Shown: positions 8,278 to 18,054 of the stretch, in pieces
How positions within the stretch are numbered: position 1 is the first letter of the stretch
How the letters are laid out: each line of letters starts with the position of its first letter
Source of the DNA: Terribacillus saccharophilus
GTDB lineage: Bacteria > Bacillota > Bacilli > Bacillales > Amphibacillaceae
Direction: 5' to 3'
NCBI GenBank assembly: GCA_900110015.1
Contig: FOCD01000002.1
Location: 682,001 to 746,000, forward strand
DNA length: 64,000 nucleotides
Notes under the pieces: generated by a model
Database searches by the model: none
What the model saw: only the letters and a program-made list of their open reading frames with translations
What the model was told of the DNA's origin: nothing
Made by a program: the position numbers and the translations under genes

Positions 8278-9321
8278 TTATTGCTCAGATTGAACAAGGA
8301 TCTTCACTTGGTTCTTCTCCTTGATCAAGCTTTCAAATCCTTCTTCTACCACTTCGTCCAGCTTAATTTTCTTAGTAACTAGCTTCTCAGCTGAGAAGTA
8401 GCCTTTTTCCATTAAGGAAAGGACTTGCGGGAAAACATCCCGATATCCAATGATACCTTTAATAGAACGTTCTTGAATAACTATATCATTTGGCATGATC
8501 TCAGCTGGTTTTTCCCAAATGCTGACGATCATTGTTTCGCCGCCGATATCAGTAGACTGGATCGCCTGCCGTAAGACGACTGGTACGCCTGTAACTTCAA
8601 AGGCAACCTCTACACCACCGTTAGTCAATCTTCTGATTTCCTCAACTGTATCATCCACCTTGCTTGGATCGACGACAATTGCTCCTAGTTCTTCTGCTTT
8701 TGCTTGTCTTTCTGGCGATAGTTCAACTGCATAAATTTCAGTTGCACCTGCTGCTTTCAAAGCTTCGATAACCAGCAATCCGATTGGGCCACAACCGAAT
8801 ACAGCTACCTTGTCCCCTGCTTTTACTTTGCTGGAACGTACCGCATACAACGCAACTGCAGAAGGCTCTACCAATGCGCCTTGCTCATAGCTTAAAGAAT
8901 CCGGCAGCTTGAACAGAAGCTCTTCATCTACGGCAACATATTCGCTCAAACCGCCGCCACCGCCAGCAAGTCCAAGGAAGCCCATTTGCTTGTCCAAGTT
9001 ATATGCACCCTGATGTCCATGCGTGGCAAAGATTGGTTCCACCACAACCCGGTCGCCAACCTGGTAATCTTTCACTTCTGGTCCTACTTCAACTACTTCA
9101 CCAGAAAATTCATGTCCCATTGTCACTGGAGCCACTTCGCCAGTCAGTGGATGCGGATTATCAACCGGAATGAAAATTGGTCCACCGAGATATTCGTGTA
9201 AGTCACTTCCGCAGATACCGCACCATTTTACCTTCATTTTTACTTGATTCGGTTTGATGACAGGTTCATCAATATCTTCTAATCTAACATCTTTCTGATT
9301 ATGCCAACGCAATGCTTTCAT
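8278..9321 (-). CDS. bdhA: (R,R)-2,3-butanediol dehydrogenase, zinc MDR family
   Basis: The protein has 347 residues from the chosen start. Zinc-site motifs are WCGICGSDLHEYL and TMGHEFSGEVVEVG; the Rossmann fold carries FGCGPIGLL, and EVTGVPVVL lies in the cofactor half. The segment EPIFATHGHQGAYN occurs where many relatives hold a structural zinc, and no four-Cys cluster is visible. It matches B. subtilis BdhA, which interconverts acetoin and 2,3-butanediol with NADH. An ATG at 9330 directly abuts the AAAAGGGG ribosome site, leaving no spacer, so I chose the ATG at 9321, nine bases downstream. The gene is divergent from a LysR regulator. Confidence 0.87.
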   Translation of the reverse strand: MKALRWHNQKDVRLEDIDEPVIKPNQVKMKVKWCGICGSDLHEYLGGPIFIPVDNPHPLTGEVAPVTMGHEFSGEVVEVGPEVKDYQVGDRVVVEPIFATHGHQGAYNLDKQMGFLGLAGGGGGLSEYVAVDEELLFKLPDSLSYEQGALVEPSAVALYAVRSSKVKAGDKVAVFGCGPIGLLVIEALKAAGATEIYAVELSPERQAKAEELGAIVVDPSKVDDTVEEIRRLTNGGVEVAFEVTGVPVVLRQAIQSTDIGGETMIVSIWEKPAEIMPNDIVIQERSIKGIIGYRDVFPQVLSLMEKGYFSAEKLVTKKIKLDEVVEEGFESLIKEKNQVKILVQSEQ

Positions 9322-9398
9322 TTGTTCCATCCCCTTTTAGCAGCATTTCTTTCTACCTTTCTAGTATACTGCTGGAAAATGATATAATAAATTTCGGG

Positions 9399-9415
9399 TT
9401 ATTTAACTTAAATAA
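9399..9415. promoter_or_regulatory. Candidate LysR-type operator between bdhA and the regulator
   Basis: TTATTTAA and TTAAATAA flank a single C in a perfect 17-bp dyad midway between the divergent genes. The T-N11-A spacing of LysR boxes can be fitted. The sequence is AT-rich, so chance cannot be excluded. Confidence 0.4.
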
Positions 9416-9448
9416 ACGTTTGCTTAACTAAACGAATGAGGGATAGAC

Positions 9449-10411
9449 ATGACTATCGAACAATTGAAATATATAGTAGCTATCGCACGATCAGGATCAT
9501 TGAAAGCAGCTGCTGCAGAACAGCATGTAACACTCCCTGCACTGAGTCAGGCGCTGACCAACCTGGAACGAGAATTGAATATCAGCCTTTTCCGCCGTTC
9601 GCGTACAGGCACGACTCCAACTGAGGAAGGCAATAAGCTTATACAGCATGCTGAGGCGGTCTTAGAGAAACTGCAGGAATTCACTGAAGAAGCAGAAACA
9701 TACACGGAATCATTGAATGGAGAACTGAAAATTGCAAGCTTTCCCGGACCGATGGAGATTTTGGTTGAACTGTTCTCAAATTTCCGCAAGCTTCATCCAA
9801 ATATTAAAGCTTCCCTATTTGAAAACACATCACAGCGCATCATGAGAAAAGTAGAGGCAGAAGCTGTCGATATCGGACTTGTCATTTATACAGAAAAGGA
9901 AGTCCAAAAATACCGTAATCTCGTCTTCAAAAAGCTACTTGATGGGCACATGGTGACAGCCGTCAATAACCAGCACCCTTTGGCTAAGGAAGAATTAGTC
10001 ACCGAAGAGATGCTCCTTAAACAGCCGATTGTTCTTTATAATGACGCCTACATCCAGGCATTTATGCGTCAATTCAAATCGCTTCAATATGATATCCTGT
10101 TCACTACAAACAATGTACAGACTATACGTAATATGGTAGAAAATGAAACAGCTATCAATATCGGCTTTGATTACGCTTTTCGGACCGATGCAGAACTATC
10201 AAGAAGCAAAGACATCACACTGCTTCATTTTGCTCCGCCTTTCTTTCAGACCTACTCCTTCGGCTATGTGTATCACGGAAACAATACACTATCCCGCGTA
10301 GCCAGAACATTTTTACGAGAATTGGAAGAAACTATCCTCGCTAAGGAAGAGTCACATGCTAAGTCGGATCCATCGTTGTACACGCATATAAAAAACACGC
10401 CTGTCATATGA
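9449..10411 (+). CDS. LysR-family transcriptional regulator
   Basis: The protein has 320 residues. The winged helix-turn-helix (about 1-60) shows SGSLKAAAAEQHVTLPALSQALTNLE, the classical LysR signature, and is followed by a coiled linker and a periplasmic-binding-like effector domain from about residue 90. LysR proteins act as tetramers and often control a divergent neighbour, here bdhA, so a role in acetoin/butanediol metabolism is possible. The effector is unknown. ATG 9449 follows GAGGGA. The last codons and the TGA stop are embedded in the hairpin that ends both this gene and the convergent SDR gene. Confidence 0.8.
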   Translation: MTIEQLKYIVAIARSGSLKAAAAEQHVTLPALSQALTNLERELNISLFRRSRTGTTPTEEGNKLIQHAEAVLEKLQEFTEEAETYTESLNGELKIASFPGPMEILVELFSNFRKLHPNIKASLFENTSQRIMRKVEAEAVDIGLVIYTEKEVQKYRNLVFKKLLDGHMVTAVNNQHPLAKEELVTEEMLLKQPIVLYNDAYIQAFMRQFKSLQYDILFTTNNVQTIRNMVENETAINIGFDYAFRTDAELSRSKDITLLHFAPPFFQTYSFGYVYHGNNTLSRVARTFLRELEETILAKEESHAKSDPSLYTHIKNTPVI

Positions 10412-10425
10412 CAGGCGTGTTTTTA
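10390..10425. terminator. Bidirectional terminator
   Basis: AAAACACGCCTGTC pairs with GACAGGCGTGTTTT around ATAT. T-runs leave it in both directions. It serves the LysR gene, whose stop is in the loop region, and the SDR gene on the other strand. Confidence 0.85.
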
Positions 10426-10427
10426 AA

Positions 10428-11195
10428 TTAAGCAGATGTTGTTCCTTGTCCGCCATCGATTCGGTAATAAGAACCAGTGATGAATGATGCTTTTTCAGAA
10501 GAAAGGAATAACATTAAATCAGCGATTTCTTCTGCAGTAGCATAACGCTTCATCGGTACACTCGCTTCAAAGCCTTTTCTAGCTTCTTCTTCATGCCCAT
10601 GAGCAGCATTTGTTTCAATAGAGCGCATCATTGCTGTATCCACACCAGATGGAGCAACAGCATTTACACGTACGCCATAGTCTGCAACTTCCAAAGCTGC
10701 TGTTTTGTTGATACCGATTAGTGCATGCTTCGAAGCAATATAAGCACTCATACCTGGAGCACCAAGCAATCCGCCGTTAGAAGCGGTATTTACGACAGCG
10801 CCGCTTTTTTGTTCTGTCATCACTTTCAATACATGCTTCAATCCAAGGAAGGCACCTACTACATTGACAGCCAATACCTTTTCCAAGTTCTCAACAGTTG
10901 AATCTACGATATTTTTGAATTCTCCATTAATACCAGCGTTATTGATGAACACATCAATACGGCCGAATTTTTCTTTGGTCTTCTGCACGTAATCTATTAC
11001 ATCTTCTTCTTTCGCAGCATTTGCTGCCAACAAGATTTTCTCTGCATCAATGGATGCTGCAGCTGTCTCAAGCGCTTCCTGTGAAAGGTCGACAAGAGCC
11101 AGTTTAGCCCCTTCTGCTGCAAATTTCTTAGCAGCTGCGATCCCGATTCCGCCTGCTGCTCCTGTTATAAGTACCACTTTGTCTTTGAATTCCAT
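10428..11195 (-). CDS. Short-chain dehydrogenase/reductase (classical SDR)
   Basis: This 255-residue protein has the cofactor motif TGAAGGIG (about 11-18), NNAG near residue 88, the catalytic Ser in VVNTASNGG, and Tyr-Lys in YIASK. An acidic residue in ALVDLS after the second strand suggests NAD(H) preference. The C-terminal YRIDGGQGTT is typical. The substrate cannot be read from the sequence; classical SDRs of this length act on sugars, alcohols or acyl chains. ATG 11195 follows GAGGGGA with 8-bp spacing. It is monocistronic between the LysR gene and the cystine importer, with no obvious link to either. Confidence 0.75.
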   Translation of the reverse strand: MEFKDKVVLITGAAGGIGIAAAKKFAAEGAKLALVDLSQEALETAAASIDAEKILLAANAAKEEDVIDYVQKTKEKFGRIDVFINNAGINGEFKNIVDSTVENLEKVLAVNVVGAFLGLKHVLKVMTEQKSGAVVNTASNGGLLGAPGMSAYIASKHALIGINKTAALEVADYGVRVNAVAPSGVDTAMMRSIETNAAHGHEEEARKGFEASVPMKRYATAEEIADLMLFLSSEKASFITGSYYRIDGGQGTTSA

Positions 11196-11285
11196 CTCTT
11201 AAGTCCCCTCTCAAAATATGTACTATCCTACTTATTATCGGTAACTATATTACTATTTTCAACTAGAATGCTTAAAATTTAACAA

Positions 11286-11313
11286 AAAAACAGGAGAACA
11301 TGATGTTCTCCTG
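11286..11313 (-). terminator. Terminator of tcyABC
   Basis: CAGGAGAACA (11291-11300) pairs with TGTTCTCCTG (11304-11313) and is followed on the minus strand by seven T. Confidence 0.85.
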
Positions 11314-12060
11314 TTACTCTGTCGGATTCAAAATTCGATGCAGGAAGCGCTGTGTACGCTCCTCTTTAGGATGCGAAAGTACATCTGCCGGCGGTCCTTG
11401 CTCAACAATGACACCGCCATCGATGAAGATGACTTCATCCGCGATTTCCTGGGCAAATTTAATCTCATGTGTGACGACAACCATCGTCCAGCCTTCGTTG
11501 GCCAGATCCTTCATGACGCGGAGTACTTCCCCAATCAGCTCCGGATCAAGCGCTGAAGTAGGTTCATCAAAAAGCATAAGTTCCGGTTTAATCGCAAGCG
11601 CACGGGCAATACCGACCCGCTGCTGCTGTCCGCCAGAAAGCTGATACGGATAAAGATCTTTCTTATCCTTCAATCCTACCTTATCAAGCAATTCAATCGC
11701 TTCCGCTTTTACAGTCTGTTTGTCACGTTTTTGAACCTGAACAGGTCCTTCCATAACATTTTCAAGAACTGTGCGATGCGGGAATAGATTGTAAGATTGA
11801 AATACCATCCCTGATTTACGGCGCAGCTTAATTAACTCCTGCTGTTTGACCTTCTGGCTGAAGTCCACTTGATGGTCTTCAAAGCCTACAATACCTTCAT
11901 CAGGTATCTCCAGTGCATTCAAGCAGCGAAGTAAGGTTGTCTTCCCGGAACCGGATGGTCCAAGGATTGCGATTACCTTCCCTTTATCAACTTGCATATC
12001 AATAGATTTCAATACTGTATTCGTACCGAAAGATTTCTTTAAACCTCTCACTGCTAGCAT
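11314..12060 (-). CDS. tcyC: L-cystine ABC transporter, ATP-binding protein
   Basis: This 248-residue ATPase of the polar amino acid uptake family has Walker [10 protein letters not shown] near residue 34, Q-loop [11 protein letters not shown], signature LSGGQQQR, Walker [13 protein letters not shown], and the switch His in VVVTHE. It powers import as a homodimer on the cytoplasmic face. The permease and binding protein lie directly upstream in the order A-B-C, as in B. subtilis tcyABC. ATG 12060 follows AGGAGGGG, 12 bp after the permease stop. The cystine assignment comes mainly from the binding protein. Confidence 0.85.
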   Translation of the reverse strand: MLAVRGLKKSFGTNTVLKSIDMQVDKGKVIAILGPSGSGKTTLLRCLNALEIPDEGIVGFEDHQVDFSQKVKQQELIKLRRKSGMVFQSYNLFPHRTVLENVMEGPVQVQKRDKQTVKAEAIELLDKVGLKDKKDLYPYQLSGGQQQRVGIARALAIKPELMLFDEPTSALDPELIGEVLRVMKDLANEGWTMVVVTHEIKFAQEIADEVIFIDGGVIVEQGPPADVLSHPKEERTQRFLHRILNPTE

Positions 12061-12072
12061 AGCTACCCCTCC

Positions 12073-12771
12073 TTACCTTGCTGTGTAGCGGTCTAATCTG
12101 CGTTCGAGCTGATGCTGAGCCAGCGACAGGACGAAACAGATAATCCAATATATGAAGGCAGCCAATATATAGATGTAGACAATCTGATCCAAATTCGTCG
12201 CACCAATTTGCTGTGATTTACGAAACAGCTCGGTTACGAGAATCTGAGATGCCAACGATGTTTCCTTCACTAAGCTAATAAAGCTATTGGATAACGGCGG
12301 TACGGAAACTCGTAACGCTTGAGGAAGAATAACACGAAACAATGTTTTCCGATAAGTCATCCCAATTGTAAAGCCTGCCTCCCATTGTCCTTTAGGAACA
12401 GAGAGGATGGATGCCCGGATGATTTCCGAAGCATATGCACCCACGTTTAAGGAAAACGCAATAATAGCTGTCGGATACGGATCTATCATAATATTTAATT
12501 CCGGCAGTAAGTAGAAAATAATGAACAACTGAACAAGCAGTGGTGTACCGCGGATAGCAGAAACATAAACAGAAAAAATCCACCGCAAAGGCTTGATATT
12601 AGAAATCCTTACCAATGCCGTGATGAGTGCGAGAATGATACCAAAAAAGAACGAAATAAGAGTCAAGGGGATCGTGACTTTGATCCCCTCAATCAGTATC
12701 GGCCAGAATGACTGCTGCAAAAGCTCCCAAGGGATGACAATCCCGCCGAATACCATATTACTTGTTAACAT
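12073..12771 (-). CDS. tcyB: L-cystine ABC transporter, permease
   Basis: The chosen start gives 232 residues. About five membrane helices are visible, and the coupling segment [18 protein letters not shown] contacts the ATPase, as expected for His/Glu/Gln/Arg-type permeases. The stretch [19 protein letters not shown] of the family is present almost unchanged. The start is uncertain: a TTG at 12780 and ATGs at 12771 and 12756 are all in frame and none has a good ribosome site. I chose 12771, which overlaps the end of tcyA by 14 bases and implies translational coupling. Confidence 0.8.
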   Translation of the reverse strand: MLTSNMVFGGIVIPWELLQQSFWPILIEGIKVTIPLTLISFFFGIILALITALVRISNIKPLRWIFSVYVSAIRGTPLLVQLFIIFYLLPELNIMIDPYPTAIIAFSLNVGAYASEIIRASILSVPKGQWEAGFTIGMTYRKTLFRVILPQALRVSVPPLSNSFISLVKETSLASQILVTELFRKSQQIGATNLDQIVYIYILAAFIYWIICFVLSLAQHQLERRLDRYTAR

Positions 12772-13579
12772 CTTCGCCAAACCATTTCGTTGAGATATCT
12801 GCTAATGTACCATCTTCACGCATCTCATCAAGTGCTTTGTTGAACTGTTCGACGATTTCACCGCTATCCTTGCGGAAAGTGAAGTACGTCTCATTTGGTT
12901 CTCCAGTTTCAAAAGCGATTTTTACTGGAGCATCTTTTTCTGTATTGTTCAAATAATCAAGGACTGCAAGCTTATCGTTGAAAGTAAGATCAACACGACC
13001 TTGTTCAATCAATTGAATTGATTGCGCCAAACCTTCTACACCTTCGATTTGAGCGCCAGCTTCTGTAGCTACCGCATTGTAGTTACTTGTTAGAGATTGT
13101 GCAGATGTTTTACCTTCTACATCTTCAATTGCTTTAATGTCATTGTTATCTGCAGCTGTTACAACTACTGACTGGGATTTCGTATAAGGGTCAGAGAAAT
13201 CGTACTGGCCGACACGTTCGTCGTCCTCACCTTTACCAACTTGGTTCGCAATAACATCGAAACGAGCACTGTTCAATCCAGAGAACATGGAATCCCATTG
13301 TGTTTCTTCAAATTTCACATCAAGATCCAAACGCTTACCGACTTCCTTCATCACTTCCACGTCATAGCCTGTAAGTTCACCGCTATCATCATGGAATGTG
13401 AAAGGAGCGTATGTTCCTTCTGTTCCGACTGTAATTTCACCTTTATCTTGAACTTCTTGCCAAAGATCAGCATTACCGCTGTTATCTCCAGAATCGGAAG
13501 CGGAATCATCTCCGTTGCCACATGCAGCAAGAATTGCAAATATCGACATAAATAGTAGACCTAATAGTGCTTTCTTCAT
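12758..13579 (-). CDS. tcyA: L-cystine ABC transporter, substrate-binding lipoprotein
   Basis: The protein has 273 residues. The signal peptide ends in a lipobox ILAACGN (Cys about 20), so the mature protein is lipid-anchored outside the membrane. The two-lobed binding fold shows [28 protein letters not shown], the QVGKGEDD segment and ETYFTFRK near the end. It agrees along its length with B. subtilis TcyA, a high-affinity cystine receptor. ATG 13579 follows a weak AAGTGGG site. I looked for an S-box or T-box in the leader and found none. Confidence 0.85.
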   Translation of the reverse strand: MKKALLGLLFMSIFAILAACGNGDDSASDSGDNSGNADLWQEVQDKGEITVGTEGTYAPFTFHDDSGELTGYDVEVMKEVGKRLDLDVKFEETQWDSMFSGLNSARFDVIANQVGKGEDDERVGQYDFSDPYTKSQSVVVTAADNNDIKAIEDVEGKTSAQSLTSNYNAVATEAGAQIEGVEGLAQSIQLIEQGRVDLTFNDKLAVLDYLNNTEKDAPVKIAFETGEPNETYFTFRKDSGEIVEQFNKALDEMREDGTLADISTKWFGEDVNK

Positions 13580-13949
13580 GTACCAAACCCACTTTTCTAT
13601 AATTTTTAACTTTCATCAGTTTAAGGCCAACATCAGGAAAAGTAAAGAAATAAGTCTGAGTAAACTAATCAGGATTAAATCCTCTGCTATCGCTTATTAT
13701 AAACGTAACTGCGTTCCATCATTCAGCTAAATTCCAGAAGCCATTTATACACCACCGCAAAAGCATTTTCTTCTAAAGGCTCGTTCAGAGTTACAATACC
13801 CAGTCAGCGAATGGATGGAACATATTTCACGAAAATGAGACATGAAATGCGTTAATTTAGTATGGAAGAAAGTACATTCAAGCAAGTATGTGTAAGGAAA
13901 CCGCAGGATGGTCACATTAACAGCAGAGTGAAAGTTGGAGGTAACAGAA
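13580..13949. other. Divergent intergenic region between tcyA and an MFS gene
   Basis: These 370 bp hold the start signals of two divergent genes and no reading frame I would defend. A short dyad AGGATT / AATCCT (13671-13683) lies about 95 bp upstream of tcyA and could be a regulator site. No SAM riboswitch, T-box or cre box was seen. Confidence 0.4.
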
Positions 13950-15308
13950 ATGAACAAAAAGCAACGTGGCCTATTCCTGACAGCTATCGCAACAGGGACA
14001 ATGCTCAATCCACTGAATTCCTCGATGATATCATTGGCTCTTCACGCCATTCAGCATGAATTTTCACTCAGCTTTGCAACAGTATCCTGGCTAATTTCTT
14101 CTTATTATTTAGCCAGTAGTATCGTTGTCCCAATTGCTGGGAAGATTGGGGATTTGATTGGACGGCGTAAGATGCTTTTGATCGGATTGCTGCTTGTAGC
14201 CATTTCTGCTGTGGGCGCTCCATTTGCAGGTACGTTCCTTATCTTATTAGGCATGAGACTTTTCCAGGCAGTCGGCAGCAGTTCCATTTATCCTGCTGGT
14301 ATGGCACTTGTGCGTACTCATATTCATGAAAAACAAGCATCAGCACTTGCCATTCTTTCCATTTTTACTTCCTCCATGTCCGCATTTGGCCCAACCGCCG
14401 GCGGATTTCTAATTGACTTAGCAGGCTGGCAGTCAATCTTTACAGTGAATGCCCCATTTATTCTGCTTAGTTTCCTGCTCACCTGGTTCGCTGTCCCAAA
14501 GGATCCAAAAACTGTGCACTATACTTTCCGGGAGTTTTGGAAACAACTCGACAGCATTGGGATTATCCTATTTGCAATTGGTATGAGCTTTCTTTTATAT
14601 TTTCTACTATCTTTCGAGCACGGTATCCATCTAATACCCCTTGGGATAGGAATTATATTTCTAGCATCATTTATTGTGCGTGAATTACGTACTTCCTACC
14701 CTTTTATCGACGTACGTTTATTGCGGAGCAACAAACAACTGACACTCGTCTACATCCAGTTCATACTATTGAATATCTTTAACTACAGTCTCTTCTTTGG
14801 CCTGCCGAGCTTCTTCCAAGATGTCTTGCATTACAGCCTGAAGACGAGCGGTCTGATGATGATTTTCCTTTCTGGTGCAAGTACACTTGTGTCATTCCTG
14901 ATGGGACGCTGGATCGACCGTTCCGGCACAAGTATTCCAACGATAGTTGGGGCTGTGCTTATGATTGGCGGAACTGCAGCATTGGCTGTCATATCCCTGC
15001 GTCTTACTCTCGGAAACATTGGTGCTGTTCTTATTTTTCTCGGTATCAGCTATGGTATCGGTAATGTCACCTTGCAAGCAGCAATGCTAAATGCTTCCCC
15101 CGAGCGTATAGTCGGGACAAGCTCGGGACTCTTCCAAACATGCAGATACCTCGGTTCCATTCTTTCTTCTGTTGTCTTAGCAATTGTCTTTGGTTCAGAC
15201 CTGTCCTTACCCGGTTTCCGGATCCTTATGATAGTTCTTGTCATTACCGGTCTGGCCTTCTTGTTCACAGCTGTTTATTCAAAACATCTGGAAAAAGCAG
15301 CAGTATAA
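13950..15308 (+). CDS. Major facilitator superfamily transporter (drug-efflux type)
   Basis: The protein has 452 residues from ATG 13950. About 12-14 membrane helices are evident. Motif A appears as GKIGDLIGRRKML after helix 2, and the region PAGMALVRTHI with GPTAGGFLIDL in helix 5 recalls the antiporter motif C of proton-driven drug exporters. The substrate is unknown. A longer in-frame TTG start at 13935 is rejected because it overlaps the GGAGG ribosome site at 13937-13941, which is correctly spaced for ATG 13950. No regulator gene is adjacent, and the following gene has its own promoter. Confidence 0.8.
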   Translation: MNKKQRGLFLTAIATGTMLNPLNSSMISLALHAIQHEFSLSFATVSWLISSYYLASSIVVPIAGKIGDLIGRRKMLLIGLLLVAISAVGAPFAGTFLILLGMRLFQAVGSSSIYPAGMALVRTHIHEKQASALAILSIFTSSMSAFGPTAGGFLIDLAGWQSIFTVNAPFILLSFLLTWFAVPKDPKTVHYTFREFWKQLDSIGIILFAIGMSFLLYFLLSFEHGIHLIPLGIGIIFLASFIVRELRTSYPFIDVRLLRSNKQLTLVYIQFILLNIFNYSLFFGLPSFFQDVLHYSLKTSGLMMIFLSGASTLVSFLMGRWIDRSGTSIPTIVGAVLMIGGTAALAVISLRLTLGNIGAVLIFLGISYGIGNVTLQAAMLNASPERIVGTSSGLFQTCRYLGSILSSVVLAIVFGSDLSLPGFRILMIVLVITGLAFLFTAVYSKHLEKAAV

Positions 15309-15327
15309 ATTTCTGCTGCTTTTTTCA
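15293..15327 (+). terminator. Terminator of the MFS gene
   Basis: AAAGCAGCAG pairs with CTGCTGCTTT and is followed by six T. The stop codon lies in the loop. Confidence 0.8.
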
Positions 15328-15334
15328 TATTCTA

Positions 15335-15363
15335 TTGACAGCCACCTTTATTGGTCATACAAT
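15335..15363 (+). promoter_or_regulatory. Sigma-A promoter of garD
   Basis: A perfect TTGACA at 15335-15340 is followed after 17 bp by TACAAT at 15358-15363. The leader to the start codon is about 70 bases. Confidence 0.8.
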
Positions 15364-15408
15364 TAAACAAAATAACAAATAGCTCCATTCTTTTTTTTTG
15401 CTTCTAAT

Positions 15409-15422
15409 TGAAATCGCTTACA
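15409..15422 (+). promoter_or_regulatory. Cre (CcpA) site in the garD leader
   Basis: TGAAATCGCTTACA matches TGWAANCGNTNWCA at all 14 positions. It lies about 40 bases downstream of the expected transcript start, a position typical of roadblock repression by CcpA when preferred sugars are present. Confidence 0.8.
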
Positions 15423-15439
15423 AAAAAGGAGGAATATAA

Positions 15440-16963
15440 TTGAAATCCACGACTAATCCTTATTTTGTTAAAGTACATGAACAAGACAATGTTGCAATCG
15501 CTGTTGCTGACGGCGGTCTTGCTGCTGGTACTTCTCTTGCAAATGACATTGTCACACAGGAGCATATCCCCCAGGGCCACAAGCTTTCCCTGCAGCCTAT
15601 CCATACAGGCGAACCTGTTATCCGCTACGGCGAAGTGATTGGACATGCTACAACAGATATTCCCACTGGAAGCTGGGTTCAGGAACGACACTTGCTCATG
15701 CCAACGCCACCGCCGCTGGATGAACTATCTCTTTCTCCAGACCCTGCCGTACCTCTCCCTTCATTAGAAGGTTATACATTCGAAGGCTATCGTAATCCGG
15801 ATGGCTCAGTCGGCACCAAAAACATTCTCGGTATTATAACAAGTGTTCAATGTGTCGTCGGTGTAATGGATCTCGCAGTTAAACGTTTGAAACAGGAAGT
15901 ACTCCCAAACTACCCAAATGTCGATGATATTGTCGGCCTTCACCATGCCTACGGCTGCGGGGTCGCTATCCAGGCACCAGAAGCAGTCATTCCAATCCGC
16001 ACAGTGCAAAACTTGGCCCGTCATCCGAACTTCGGCGGTGAAACACTAGTCATCGGTCTTGGCTGTGAAAAACTCATTCCATCACGCGTTAATCCTAGCG
16101 GAAACGACGAGGATATTATCATGCTGCAGGATCAACAGGGCTTTCATGCAATGGTGGACAAAATCATAGAAAAAGCAGAAGCAAAGCTGATTATACTGAA
16201 TAAACGGAAACGAGAAACGTGTCCTGTTTCTGAATTGGTCATCGGAACACAGTGCGGCGGAAGTGACGCGTTCTCCGGTGTCACTGCGAACCCTGCCGTA
16301 GGTTATGCATCGGATCTACTTGTTCGCGCTGGTGCAACCGTGATGTTTTCCGAAGTGACAGAAGTGCGGGATGCAATCCACTTGCTTACACCTCGGGCTG
16401 CCAGCAAGGAGGTCGCTGCAAAGCTAGTGCGGGAAATGGACTGGTACGACCGTTATCTCGCATCTGGTCAGGCAGATCGAAGCGCTAATCCGTCCCCGGG
16501 GAATAAAAAAGGCGGTTTATCCAATGTTGTAGAAAAAGCATTGGGCTCTGTCGCGAAGTCTGGACAAAGCACAATTACCGATGTCCTCGCACCCGGAGAA
16601 CGCGCTGAAACGAAGGGCTTACTATTCGCTGCCACTCCTGCTAGTGATTTTGTCTGCGGTACACTTCAGCTTGCTTCCGGCATTCATCTGCAGCTTTTCA
16701 CTACCGGCCGTGGAACGCCATACAGTCTGGCAATGGCTCCTGTTGTGAAGATATCGACACGGACAGCCCTGCACGAGCAATGGAGAGATTTAATAGATAT
16801 CAATGCTGGCACGATTGCTACCGGCGAAGCAACATTGGAAGAAGTCGGCTGGGAAATCTTCCGCTTTATACTTGATGTAGCAAGTGGCAAAAAACAGACT
16901 TGGGCGGATCATTGGGGCACCCATAACGACCTAGCTCTATTCAATCCAGCACCTATAACATGA
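15440..16963 (+). CDS. garD: Galactarate dehydratase
   Basis: The protein has 507 residues. An N-terminal SAF-like domain (about 5-90, with [10 protein letters not shown] and YGEVIGHA) precedes the large UxaA-type dehydratase domain, which shows [47 protein letters not shown] and TRGTPYSLA-like turns. It matches B. subtilis GarD (YcbH) almost end to end. The enzyme removes water from meso-galactarate to give 5-keto-4-deoxyglucarate, the first step of galactarate use. TTG 15440 follows AAAGGAGG. The gene is monocistronic with its own promoter and cre box. The rest of the pathway and a transporter are not nearby. Confidence 0.88.
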   Translation: MKSTTNPYFVKVHEQDNVAIAVADGGLAAGTSLANDIVTQEHIPQGHKLSLQPIHTGEPVIRYGEVIGHATTDIPTGSWVQERHLLMPTPPPLDELSLSPDPAVPLPSLEGYTFEGYRNPDGSVGTKNILGIITSVQCVVGVMDLAVKRLKQEVLPNYPNVDDIVGLHHAYGCGVAIQAPEAVIPIRTVQNLARHPNFGGETLVIGLGCEKLIPSRVNPSGNDEDIIMLQDQQGFHAMVDKIIEKAEAKLIILNKRKRETCPVSELVIGTQCGGSDAFSGVTANPAVGYASDLLVRAGATVMFSEVTEVRDAIHLLTPRAASKEVAAKLVREMDWYDRYLASGQADRSANPSPGNKKGGLSNVVEKALGSVAKSGQSTITDVLAPGERAETKGLLFAATPASDFVCGTLQLASGIHLQLFTTGRGTPYSLAMAPVVKISTRTALHEQWRDLIDINAGTIATGEATLEEVGWEIFRFILDVASGKKQTWADHWGTHNDLALFNPAPIT

Positions 16964-16969
16964 TAGAAA

Positions 16970-17000
16970 GAAATCCCGATGCATTACGCGTCGGGATTTT
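16970..17000. terminator. Bidirectional terminator garD / azlD
   Basis: AAATCCCGA pairs with TCGGGATTT with a palindromic upper stem, followed by TTTCTTTTT on the plus strand. It lies between the convergent garD and azlCD. Confidence 0.75.
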
Positions 17001-17005
17001 TCTTT

Positions 17006-17329
17006 TTATCCTATGAAAAAGCGCAAAGCAGCCATGAGCACAACGCCAATTATTACTGTAAATAATAAACTCTTTGTCCAAAGCGCGAAAAGAATAGTAG
17101 GTATCATGATTGCGATAACCTGCCAATCAAAAGAAAGAGGTCCGTTTTCTCCTAGAACATTCGAGACAACAAGTGCTGTCAGTATACATATAGGTATATA
17201 GGATAGCCATCTCAGGGCAAGCATCGGCAACTTCAGATTTCTGATAATCAAAAAAGGCAGTACACGGGGCAATATGGTCACTGCTGCGCATGCAGCGATC
17301 AGCAGCAGCATGGATAAGGAAACGTTCAT
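17006..17329 (-). CDS. azlD: Branched-chain amino acid exporter subunit, AzlD family
   Basis: This 107-residue hydrophobic protein has about four membrane helices and the family stretch TILPRVLPFLII. With AzlC it forms a two-component exporter linked in B. subtilis to branched-chain amino acids and 4-azaleucine resistance. A longer frame begins at 17434 but lies inside azlC. The true ATG at 17329 overlaps the azlC stop in the four-base ATGA arrangement, which shows translational coupling. A terminator follows the gene. Confidence 0.85.
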   Translation of the reverse strand: MNVSLSMLLLIAACAAVTILPRVLPFLIIRNLKLPMLALRWLSYIPICILTALVVSNVLGENGPLSFDWQVIAIMIPTILFALWTKSLLFTVIIGVVLMAALRFFIG

Positions 17330-18054
17330 TTTTCCGTTACCACTCCAATCGTTGCGCCGAGAATGGTCGCCAGCAACACAGCCATATGGGAACTGACGAA
17401 GAATGAGAAGCCAACCATCAGAATGACAATACATAGAATTAATCGAATATAGTGCTTTATCTTTACTGATTCAATTGCATCCAGCTGCAGGACAAGCAAT
17501 GCAATGAACATACTCGTCAGTGCAAAATCCAGACCAAATGCTTCCGGATCTGATATCCAGTTTCCAAACAATGCGCCAACAGCACAAGAAATAATCCAGC
17601 ATATATAAGCCGTCACATTTAACCCGTTCATCCAGCTCGACGTCAAGCCTCGTTTTTGTTGGACCTTACCAGAAGCTACACCGAATGTTTCATCTGTCAG
17701 CAGCACGCCAAATCCGATATTCTTCCAAACAGAATACTGAGTAAAATGTGGCGCCATTGTCGCACTCATAAGAAAATGGCGTAAATTCACGATGAACGTC
17801 GTTAATATGATTGCGGCAGCTGGACTTCCATCAAGCACTAATGCAGCAAATATAAATTGAGCTGACCCAGCGTATACAAGCACTGCCAGTAACACTACCT
17901 CCAGCGCACTAAGTCCTGCTGCAACACCAACTACTCCCGCTGCAATCCCGATGCTGATATATCCAAGCAGAGTAGGAATACAATCCCTCACTCCCTGCCT
18001 AAAAGTCATTTCATCGTTTTCTTCCGCTCCAATTGATGCATGAACATCGGCCAT
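17326..18054 (-). CDS. azlC: Branched-chain amino acid exporter large subunit, AzlC family
   Basis: This 242-residue membrane protein shows the family signatures YISIGIAAGVVG near the start, YAGSAQFIFAAL, and the conserved NLRHFLMSA followed by TDETFG. It is the large subunit of the AzlCD exporter. The start is not certain: ATG 18054 has only a poor AGCAGG-like site directly before it, and an in-frame Met at about residue 16 is possible. No AzlB-like Lrp regulator gene is adjacent. The 352 bp upstream contain no other gene. Confidence 0.83.
   Translation of the reverse strand: MADVHASIGAEENDEMTFRQGVRDCIPTLLGYISIGIAAGVVGVAAGLSALEVVLLAVLVYAGSAQFIFAALVLDGSPAAAIILTTFIVNLRHFLMSATMAPHFTQYSVWKNIGFGVLLTDETFGVASGKVQQKRGLTSSWMNGLNVTAYICWIISCAVGALFGNWISDPEAFGLDFALTSMFIALLVLQLDAIESVKIKHYIRLILCIVILMVGFSFFVSSHMAVLLATILGATIGVVTEK

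Noticed and set aside
13580-13740. A possible S-box or T-box upstream of tcyABC
   Set aside because: Sulfur-related importers often have one, but none of the conserved motifs of either riboswitch class is present.
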